A stretch of 8,750 nt of DNA from positions 38,970 through 47,719 of the forward strand of contig DFBW01000092.1 of the NCBI GenBank assembly GCA_002366775.1, read 5' to 3'. A program made the position numbers and the translations under genes. The stretch comes from Roseovarius sp. UBA3070. Its GTDB lineage: Bacteria > Pseudomonadota > Alphaproteobacteria > Rhodobacterales > Rhodobacteraceae. The notes beneath the pieces were generated by a model. It was not told where the DNA came from. It did not search any database and saw only the letters and a program-made list of their open reading frames with translations. Positions 1 through 5,847 of this stretch are shown in pieces; position 1 is the stretch's first letter; each line of letters opens with the position of its first letter.

Positions 1-743
1 GCGATATAGGATGAGAAGTCAGTCGCCGCCAGCGGGGTGCGCACAGCATTAACAGTGTTCCAGCCCAGAGCTTCGGTTGACGCTTTGATCGATTCTTCCT
101 GCGTCCAGCCCCAGGTGTAGTCGGCTGTCAGGTGATAGGCGTTACGATCGTTGCCATAGAGGCTTTCCAGAACCGGAGCCAGAGCCGCGCCCGACATGTA
201 GCCGTTAAAGAAGTGACGGAAGCCGTTGGCTTTCTTGTCTTTGCCGGTAGTGTCGTTTGAGTGGGTCAGACCGGCCATGAAGATCACGCCAGCTTCCTGG
301 CACAGACCTTGAACAGCAACAGCCACGCCCGAGGACGAGCCGCCTGTGATCATGATCGCGCCGTCTTTTTCGATCATCGATTTTGCAGATGCGCGGGCTG
401 CGTCAGATTTGGTTTGTGTGTCGCCGGTGACATACTCAACCTTCTTGCCCAGGATGCCGGTCCCATCCAGCGCTTTGGAGCTGAAGGTGTTCATCATGCC
501 GCCGTCGCCGCCACCGTTCAGGTGCTCAACAGCCAGCTCATATGCGCGCAATTCATCTGCGCCCTCGTCGGCATAGGGGCCGGTTTGTGGCACGTTAAAG
601 CCCAGGGTGACGGAGCCGCCAGTTGGGTCATTGGTGAAGGCATGCGCGGATGCGCCTGTAAAGATAGTCGGCAATGCAAGACCGGCCCCGGCAAGGGTAC
701 TGGTTTTCAGCAATCCACGACGTGTGAATTTCGAATTGGACAT
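1..743 (-). CDS. ABC importer solute-binding protein, Tat-exported (partial, C-terminus outside window)
   Basis: This is the N-terminal 247 codons of a periplasmic binding protein of the type I fold (Peripla_BP_6; LivK/UrtA/AmiC-like). Residues 1-35 form a Tat signal: TRRGLLK at 7-13, a hydrophobic stretch to about 29, and a likely cleavage after AHA (33-35). The mature part starts with a first beta strand followed by the family-typical segment GFNVPQTGPYADEG (48-61), which lines the ligand site, and later has ITGGSSSGVAVAV (132-144). Proteins of this class deliver amino acids, amides, urea or small organic acids to a LivHMGF-type permease. The ligand cannot be read from this part. The start ATG at 743-741 follows GGAGGA with 5 bases of spacing. 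The gene runs away from the ScfR-type regulator at 960, so the two share a control region and the regulator may act on both (inference). The family call is firm and the substrate is unknown. Confidence 0.9.
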   Translation of the reverse strand, partial: MSNSKFTRRGLLKTSTLAGAGLALPTIFTGASAHAFTNDPTGGSVTLGFNVPQTGPYADEGADELRAYELAVEHLNGGGDGGMMNTFSSKALDGTGILGKKVEYVTGDTQTKSDAARASAKSMIEKDGAIMITGGSSSGVAVAVQGLCQEAGVIFMAGLTHSNDTTGKDKKANGFRHFFNGYMSGAALAPVLESLYGNDRNAYHLTADYTWGWTQEESIKASTEALGWNTVNAVRTPLAATDFSSYI

Positions 744-816
744 GGAGTTCCTCCCATTAGAATTTTCGTGGCTCACGTCTCCTCACGCAAAGCCAAACAC
801 ATTTCTGTGCAAATTC

Positions 817-846
817 ATTATCGCAGCACGAAAGAAAACCACGCAA
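817..846 (-). promoter_or_regulatory. candidate sigma70-type promoter for the solute-binding protein gene
   Basis: On the minus strand a -10-like GATAAT (822-817) lies 18 bases from a poor -35-like TTGCGT (846-841), giving a predicted transcript start near 810 and a leader of about 65 bases. A TTTGCACA sequence (813-806), one base from the TTTGCAAA half-site reported for the ScfR protein PccR, sits at the predicted start. The match is modest and no other -10 in the region looks better to me. Confidence 0.3.
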
Positions 847-871
847 CAAGCGCTTTACTTGAAACAATAAT

Positions 872-935
872 TTTGTAAAAAAGATTACAGTTAGGGTGTG
901 GGATTTGTAAAATCTTTACTTAACCAAAGGTAAAG
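872..935 (+). promoter_or_regulatory. candidate promoter and operator region of the ScfR-type regulator gene
   Basis: A -10-like TAAAAT (908-913) is preceded at 18 bases by ATTACA (884-889, four of six matches to TTGACA), predicting a start near 920 and a leader of about 40 bases. The motif TTTGTAAAA occurs twice in direct orientation (872-880 and 904-912), 32 bp apart. The second copy overlaps the -10. An inverted repeat CTTTAC-N10-GTAAAG (914-935) follows in the leader, and CTTTACTT is also repeated (853-860, 914-921). TTTGTAAA differs by one base from the TTTGCAAA half-site known for PccR of Rhodobacter sphaeroides, so autoregulation is a reasonable inference. The repeats are seen directly; the role is inferred. 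Confidence 0.45.
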
Positions 936-959
936 CACCGAAATCGTAAGGAAAACGAG

Positions 960-2267
960 ATGGCGCAAAGTCAGCTGATTGGCAATCGGATAAGGGATCG
1001 GCGCATGTCGCTGGGTCTCAAGCAATCCGAGCTTGCCAGGCAGGTTGGGATATCGCCCTCCTACCTTAATCTGATTGAGCACAACCGGCGTCGAATCGGC
1101 GGCAAGACGTTGCTGGCACTGGCCGAGTATTTGCAGGTTGAACCCGCCTTGCTTAGCGAAGGGGCCGAAGCTGCATTGATCGAGACCTTGCGTGTGGCCG
1201 CCCATTCGCAAGGCAGCCATCTGGCTGAGCTGGATCGAACCGAAGAATTTGCCGGGCGGTTTCCCGGCTGGGCGCAGGTGTTGGCCGCGCTGCACCTGAA
1301 AGCCGAGGCGCTGGAGCAAACCACCAAAACCCTGACGGACCGGCTGGCCAATGATCCACATTTGTCGGCGTCTCTGCATGATGTGATCTCAAGCGTGACA
1401 GCGATTCGTGCGACCTCGTCCATTCTGGTGCAAACCAAAGATCTGGAGCCGGAATGGCGCGCGCGGTTTCACCGCAACATCAACGAAGACAGCCGTCGCC
1501 TGGCAGAGGGGGCCGAAGCATTGGCTAAATATCTGGAGGGTGCGCCGGATACAGATGCCGACATCCGCTCGCCTCTTGATGAGATGCACGCCTTTTTGGG
1601 CGGGCATGATTATACGTTGCCAGTGCTGGAAAGCCCCAAAGGCGCGGCCACGATCCCGCATCTGGTGGCACAGGCCCCAGAGCTGAAAACGGATAGCGCC
1701 CGCCAGATGGCGCAACGGATGCTGTTGCAGGCCCATGAAGATGCGCAAGCTCTGCCCATGCGCGCGCTGTGTCAGGCTGTTGACGCATTGGGCGTTCAGC
1801 CGGATGCCTTGGCCAAACAGCTGAACGTCACGTTGCCTTTGTTGTTTCGCCGCTTGTCGGCGCTGCCCTCAACCCTCTATGGCCCGGTGGGGTTGGTGGT
1901 TTGTGATGCGTCGGGATCCATTGTGTTTCGCAAGCCCATTCCGGGGTTTGCCATTCCGCACGCTGCGGGTACATGTGCGCTCTGGCCGTTGTTTCAAACG
2001 TTGCAGGCGCCAATGCAGACTTTCGTGACCCCTCTGGAGCAGGCAGGTCGTCAGCCGGAACCGGTGATGAGCTATGCCGCCGCAGAGGTGGCAGCCCCCA
2101 TGAGTTTTAACACCCCCGCACAGATCAAAGGCTATATGCTGTTGGTCCCAAGGCGGCAGGGCCAACACGCAGCCCCCCCCCAGGTGGTGGGCACAAGCTG
2201 TCGGATTTGTCCGGTTGCGCACTGTACAGCCCGGCGCGAGGCATCATTGCTGACTATGGCGGTGTGA
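960..2267 (+). CDS. XRE-type short-chain fatty acyl-CoA regulator (ScfR/PccR-like) with a DHp-like helical hairpin
   Basis: A 435-residue cytoplasmic DNA-binding protein. Residues 8-62 are a Cro/CI-type helix-turn-helix (LGLKQSELARQVGISPSYLN at 18-37, then IEHNRRRIGGKTL). Residues about 278-433 match the C-terminal domain of ScfR regulators (DUF2083): LPLLFRRLSAL (292-302), GPVGLVVCDASGSIVFRK (308-325), HAAGTCALW (334-342) and a terminal Cys cluster with C414, C417 and C422. Known ScfR proteins (PccR, RamB) sense acyl-CoAs and control propionate, acetate or glyoxylate pathway genes. The middle of the protein is unlike the usual family layout: residues 134-192 resemble a histidine kinase HisKA domain, with H140 at the phosphoacceptor position, and no ATPase domain follows. 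The start ATG follows AAGGA at 7 bases. A run of nine C (2173-2181) lies just before the Cys cluster. The gene is monocistronic, ending at the terminator at 2320. Family call fairly sure; effector and targets unknown. Confidence 0.85.
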   Translation: MAQSQLIGNRIRDRRMSLGLKQSELARQVGISPSYLNLIEHNRRRIGGKTLLALAEYLQVEPALLSEGAEAALIETLRVAAHSQGSHLAELDRTEEFAGRFPGWAQVLAALHLKAEALEQTTKTLTDRLANDPHLSASLHDVISSVTAIRATSSILVQTKDLEPEWRARFHRNINEDSRRLAEGAEALAKYLEGAPDTDADIRSPLDEMHAFLGGHDYTLPVLESPKGAATIPHLVAQAPELKTDSARQMAQRMLLQAHEDAQALPMRALCQAVDALGVQPDALAKQLNVTLPLLFRRLSALPSTLYGPVGLVVCDASGSIVFRKPIPGFAIPHAAGTCALWPLFQTLQAPMQTFVTPLEQAGRQPEPVMSYAAAEVAAPMSFNTPAQIKGYMLLVPRRQGQHAAPPQVVGTSCRICPVAHCTARREASLLTMAV

Positions 2268-2319
2268 CGGGGTTGGCGTTTGGGCCACTGACCATCTGTT
2301 TTTTGCGGAATTTCAGCTC

Positions 2320-2344
2320 AGGGCATTTGTTGTTTTGCCCTTTT
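2320..2344 (+). terminator. intrinsic terminator after the ScfR-type gene
   Basis: AGGGCA (2320-2325) and TGCCCT (2336-2341) form a perfect 6-bp stem with a 10-base loop, followed by TTTT (2341-2344). It begins 53 bases after the stop of the regulator gene and separates it from the receiver-kinase operon. The stem is short, so termination may be partial. Confidence 0.65.
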
Positions 2345-2371
2345 GACAGTTCGTCAGCATTTTCACATAGT
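2343..2371 (+). promoter_or_regulatory. candidate sigma70-type promoter of the receiver/membrane protein/kinase operon
   Basis: A perfect -35 TTGACA (2343-2348) is followed by a 17-base spacer and the -10-like CATAGT (2366-2371, four of six matches). The predicted start near 2378 gives a leader of about 78 bases before the ATG at 2456. The -35 box begins inside the T-run of the preceding terminator. The -35 and spacing are convincing and the -10 is average. Confidence 0.55.
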
Positions 2372-2455
2372 ACCAATAGCTGTTCAAAGCGCATCGCCTT
2401 TTACCTGAGGCAGGTTTTAAGCGAAACGCGTTATCGGATGGCAGGGGGGGAAACC

Positions 2456-2824
2456 ATGACCAAACGAGTTCTTCTGATTGAAGATGAGCCAAATATAATT
2501 GAGGCTGTCAGCTTTATTCTGACGCGCGACGGGTGGGATGTGAAAACCCATTCCAATGGTCATGATGCGATTGACGCTGTGCACAACCGCACGCCTGATC
2601 TGATCATTCTTGATGTCATGCTGCCCGGCCGCAGCGGGTTTGAGATTTTGCAGGATATCCGTGCTGATCAAACCTTGGCTGATATGCCTGTCCTTATGTT
2701 GACGGCACGAGGTCAGGAGAAAGACCGTGAGATGGCGCAGCGGTATGGGGCGTCAAGATACATGACCAAACCATTTTCAAACGCAGAATTGCTGGCCAAT
2801 GTGCGCGAGTTGATTGCCCCATGA
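2456..2824 (+). CDS. single-domain response regulator (CheY-like receiver, no output domain)
   Basis: A 122-residue stand-alone receiver domain. Acid pocket E9-D10 (LLIEDEPN), phosphoacceptor D53 (LIILDVMLPG), switch T83 (MLTARGQ) and K105 (YMTKPFSNAELL) are all present, so it should accept phosphate. The protein ends directly after the last helix of the fold, so any output must go through a partner protein or onward phosphotransfer. The reading frame is open far upstream, but ATG 2456 is chosen because the receiver fold starts there (MTKRVLLIED) and a G-rich ribosome-binding site (AGGGGGGG, 2443-2450) lies 5 bases before it. Its last four bases overlap the next gene (ATGA), indicating translational coupling. 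It is the likely partner of the kinase two genes downstream, which lacks a receiver of its own. Known relatives of that kinase (CrbS) work with a DNA-binding regulator (CrbR); this one has no DNA-binding domain. Confidence 0.93.
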   Translation: MTKRVLLIEDEPNIIEAVSFILTRDGWDVKTHSNGHDAIDAVHNRTPDLIILDVMLPGRSGFEILQDIRADQTLADMPVLMLTARGQEKDREMAQRYGASRYMTKPFSNAELLANVRELIAP

Positions 2825-3090
2825 GCTGGGAGAAAAAAACGGTCTTTCTGGAACGCCGCGCATATCGGCAACGCAGATTTGCAGATGGGGCGCGGATGCT
2901 GCCCTTGTTTGGGGCAGCCCTGTTTTTTATCCCGCTGTTGTGGTCACTGGCCGATGATAAGGTGACACTGACCAGCTATGTGATGTCGTTTGTTTTTGTG
3001 GCCTGGGTGGGGCTGATCATTATTTCGGCTTTCGTGTCATCGAAACTGCCCAAGGACATGCCCGACGCCGCATCGCCCAAGGATGAGTGA
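2821..3090 (+). CDS. small two-helix membrane protein of unknown function, between receiver and kinase
   Basis: An 89-residue protein with a basic N-terminal tail (KK, RR, RQRR within residues 5-19), two predicted transmembrane helices (about 27-45 and 50-73) joined by a short acidic loop (ADDK), and a hydrophilic C-terminal tail. The basic N-terminus predicts that both ends are cytoplasmic. I recognise no named family. It does not show the motifs I would expect of the small subunit of two-component sodium/solute symporters (DUF4212). Its start overlaps the receiver stop by four bases, has no clear ribosome-binding site of its own, and its stop directly abuts the kinase ATG, so the three genes are almost certainly co-translated. 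The position suggests an accessory subunit of the SLC5-type kinase (inference). Confidence 0.8.
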   Translation: MSWEKKTVFLERRAYRQRRFADGARMLPLFGAALFFIPLLWSLADDKVTLTSYVMSFVFVAWVGLIIISAFVSSKLPKDMPDAASPKDE

Positions 3091-5784
3091 ATGGCCACGC
3101 TGAATGTCCTGATTATTGTCAGCCTGCTTTATGTGGTGCTGCTGTTTACCGTGGCCTTTGCTGCTGATCGTGCTGCGTTACATGGGCGAGGCGCTTGGTT
3201 GCGCAGCCCTTGGGTCTATACGCTGTCACTGTCGATCTATTGCACGGCCTGGACCTTTTATGGTGCTGTGGGATATGCCGCGCGGTCGGGGTTGGAATAT
3301 CTGACCATTTATCTTGGCCCAACTCTGGTGATGATCGGCTGGTGGTGGATGCTGCGCAAAATGGTGCGTATCGGGCGCAGCCAGAGGATCACATCTATCG
3401 CTGATCTGATTTCATCGCGTTACGGCAAATCCAACCTTCTGGCGGTGTTTGTCACCTTGCTGGCGGTGATTGGCACCACGCCTTATATCGCGCTGCAACT
3501 GCAATCAGTGACCTTGTCATTTGCCGCCTTCGCCGAGGCCGACCCCGATGCCGGTGTGCTGAACTCTCCTTATACAGCGCTTTGGGTGGCGTTGGGGCTG
3601 GCGTTATTCACGATCCTGTTTGGCACGCGCAATCTGGACGCAAATGAGCGCCACCACGGTGTGGTGATGGCCATCGCACTCGAGGCGGTGGTGAAGCTGT
3701 TCGCGCTGTTGGCTGTGGGTGTCTTTGTGGTCTGGGGGCTTGCGGGGGGTATTGATGAAACATTTGCGCGTATCGACGCCTCAGAAATCGCCCGCTGGGA
3801 CGTGCCCGGCAGCCGTTGGGTCGGGCTTACACTGCTGTCAGCGGCGGCATTTTTGTGCCTGCCTCGCATGTTTCAGGTGTTGGTGGTCGAAAATGAGGAC
3901 GAAAGCCATTTGCGCACCGCGTCCTGGGCTTTTCCGGCGTATCTGATGTTAATGAGCCTGTTTGTGGTGCCCATTGCGGCGATTGGTTTGGATTTGATGC
4001 CCAAAGGCTCAAACCCTGATTTGTTCGTTCTGACGCTGCCCTTGCAAGAGGGCCGGGAGGGGCTCGCTATCCTGTCGTTTCTTGGCGGCTTTTCATCGGC
4101 GACCTCCATGGTGATTGTGGCCGCGATTGCGCTGTCTACGATGCTGTCGAACCATGTGGTGATGCCGATCTGGCTGCGCATGACGGGTAATATGGCGGTG
4201 ATGTCTGGCGATGTGCGCCAGGTGGCCTTGTTGGCCCGGCGGTTGTCAATCGCAGGCGTGGTGCTGTTGGGATATGTCTATCTGCAACTGAGTAGCGGCG
4301 GGGCAGCATTGGCGGCCATTGGGTTGGTGTCTTTTGCCGGTGTCGCGCAGTTGTTGCCTGCAATGTTGGGCGGAATTTTCTGGCGCGGGGCGACACGCAG
4401 CGGGGCGATGACGGGACTACTGGTTGGCTTTGCCATCTGGCTTTATGCGCTGTTCCTGCCCAGCTTTGGGGCCTCCGTCATCATAAGCCAGGACGTGATG
4501 GACCACGGCCCGGCTGGCATCGGATGGCTGCGCCCACGCGCCCTTTTCGGGGCCGAAGGGATGGACCCGCTGGTGCATGCGGTGATGTGGTCGATGGTGC
4601 TGAACACCTTCAGCTTTATTTTGGTATCGGTTCTGACCTTTCCCAAACCGCTGGAACGGCTGCAAGGGGCGCAATTTGTCAACGTCTTTCAGCATTCTGC
4701 CACGACGGGCAGCTGGACTGGTGGGTTGGCTCAAAGCGAAGATTTGTTGTTGATGTCGCAACGCATCCTGGGCCCCACCGAGGCGCAGGCGTTTTTCACC
4801 AATGCGGCCGCGCATCAGGGCCTGTCTGGCTATCTGCCCGAACCATCCCCCGATTTCCTGCAACAATTGGAGCGAGAGCTTTCCGGCTCGGTCGGCGGGG
4901 CCACGGCCCATGCGATGATCAGTCAGATTGTAGGTGGTGCGACGGTCTCGGTGCAGGACCTGATGGCTGTGGCGGATGAAACCGCACAGATCATGGAATA
5001 TTCTTCGCAACTTGAGACCAAGTCTCAGGAGCTGGCCCGCACCGCCCGGCAGCTGCGCGTTGCCAATAAAAAACTGACGCAAATTTCCGACCAGAAGGAC
5101 ACGTTCCTCAGTCAGATCAGCCACGAGCTGCGCACCCCGATGACATCAATCCGGGCGTTTTCGGAAATCTTGCGTGATTCCGATGGGATATCCGAGGCAG
5201 ATACCAGCAGATACTCTTCGATCATTCACGACGAGGCGGTTCGCCTGACGCGCCTTCTGGATGATTTGCTGGATCTCAGCGTGTTGGAAAATGGGCAGGT
5301 GGTGCTGAACACCGAAAAAGGCAGCCTTTCAGCGTTGTTGGAGCGGTCCATTTCTGCGGCCGGTGGCGAAAAAGGCACATTGGACATTCGCAATATTCAG
5401 CCCGAAAAAGATATTGTGGTGACCACTGATCTGGATCGGCTGGCGCAGGTGTTTATCAATCTCATCACTAATGCGCGCAAGTATTGTGACGCAAAAGAAC
5501 CTGTGTTGACGATCACATCTTCGCGCAATGGTGGCGATGTGGTGATTGATTTTATTGATAATGGGTCGGGCATTCCGGCGGATATGCATGCGGTGGTGTT
5601 TGAGAAATTCTCCCGTATCAGCCATTCCCGTGTGGGAGGGGCCGGGTTGGGCCTGGCGATTTGCAGTGAAATCATGACCCGGCTGGGCGGGCATGTGGGC
5701 GTCGTGCCAGCGCAAGAGGGCACTGCCTTTCGCGTGACCTTGCCAGATTCGGCCACGACAAGCGGCGCAAAAACAATCGCATAA
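3091..5784 (+). CDS. SLC5 sodium/solute symporter-like sensor histidine kinase (CrbS/CbrA-related)
   Basis: An 897-residue inner-membrane sensor. Residues 1-517 form a sodium:solute symporter (SLC5) module with about 13 transmembrane helices, including FLGGFSSATSMVIVAAIALS (330-349), where Ser residues of the sodium site lie in SLC5 transporters. Residues about 545-625 fit the STAC linker of SLC5 kinases, and 630-670 are a helical coiled-coil connector. HisKA follows with H678 (SHELRTPMTSIRAF), then HATPase_c with the N box (INLITNARKY, N790/N794), G1 (DNGSGIP, 823-829), F box (VFEKFSRI, 837-844) and G2 (GGAGLGLAI, 849-857). All kinase motifs are intact. CrbS and CbrA kinases control acetate or carbon-nitrogen use, so a transported organic solute is the probable stimulus (inference). 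I see no PAS domain and no C-terminal receiver, which CrbS has. The start has AAGGA 7 bases upstream and directly follows the stop of the small membrane protein. Confidence 0.93.
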   Translation: MATLNVLIIVSLLYVVLLFTVAFAADRAALHGRGAWLRSPWVYTLSLSIYCTAWTFYGAVGYAARSGLEYLTIYLGPTLVMIGWWWMLRKMVRIGRSQRITSIADLISSRYGKSNLLAVFVTLLAVIGTTPYIALQLQSVTLSFAAFAEADPDAGVLNSPYTALWVALGLALFTILFGTRNLDANERHHGVVMAIALEAVVKLFALLAVGVFVVWGLAGGIDETFARIDASEIARWDVPGSRWVGLTLLSAAAFLCLPRMFQVLVVENEDESHLRTASWAFPAYLMLMSLFVVPIAAIGLDLMPKGSNPDLFVLTLPLQEGREGLAILSFLGGFSSATSMVIVAAIALSTMLSNHVVMPIWLRMTGNMAVMSGDVRQVALLARRLSIAGVVLLGYVYLQLSSGGAALAAIGLVSFAGVAQLLPAMLGGIFWRGATRSGAMTGLLVGFAIWLYALFLPSFGASVIISQDVMDHGPAGIGWLRPRALFGAEGMDPLVHAVMWSMVLNTFSFILVSVLTFPKPLERLQGAQFVNVFQHSATTGSWTGGLAQSEDLLLMSQRILGPTEAQAFFTNAAAHQGLSGYLPEPSPDFLQQLERELSGSVGGATAHAMISQIVGGATVSVQDLMAVADETAQIMEYSSQLETKSQELARTARQLRVANKKLTQISDQKDTFLSQISHELRTPMTSIRAFSEILRDSDGISEADTSRYSSIIHDEAVRLTRLLDDLLDLSVLENGQVVLNTEKGSLSALLERSISAAGGEKGTLDIRNIQPEKDIVVTTDLDRLAQVFINLITNARKYCDAKEPVLTITSSRNGGDVVIDFIDNGSGIPADMHAVVFEKFSRISHSRVGGAGLGLAICSEIMTRLGGHVGVVPAQEGTAFRVTLPDSATTSGAKTIA

Positions 5785-5786
5785 AG

Positions 5787-5833
5787 CCCTTGGTAACCAA
5801 TTTGGTCGTATTCTGCCCCCAAGCCCAAGGGGG
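5787..5833. repeat. short inverted repeats in the gap between kinase and FliM-like genes
   Basis: The 63-bp gap holds CCCTTGG (5787-5793) and its complement CCAAGGG (5825-5831), a second possible stem CCCCC/GGGGG (5816-5820, 5829-5833), and alternating TTGGT-A-ACCAA-T-TTGGT (5790-5806). No T-run follows, so it is not a typical terminator. It may be an attenuator, an operator or chance; the symmetry is seen, the role is unknown. Confidence 0.3.
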
Positions 5834-5847
5834 ACAGTGAAGGACAC

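Noticed and set aside
261..878. Long plus-strand open frame opposite the solute-binding protein gene
   Set aside because: It is antisense to a clear binding-protein gene with a signal peptide and good ribosome-binding site, and its translation is Cys/His-rich without any recognisable fold.
2207..2455. An 83-codon N-terminal extension of the receiver frame, starting inside the ScfR-like gene
   Set aside because: The extension covers the terminator and promoter, has no domain-like composition, and the receiver fold starts exactly at the ATG at 2456.
2821..3090. The 89-aa protein as a DUF4212-type small subunit of a sodium/solute symporter
   Set aside because: It shares small size and two helices, but I do not see the motifs expected of that family, and the partner here is a kinase fusion rather than a stand-alone transporter.
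4417..5124. 235-codon minus-strand open frame within the kinase gene
   Set aside because: Shadow of a GC-rich coding frame; the sense strand encodes conserved SLC5 and STAC-like sequence and the antisense product has no domain features.
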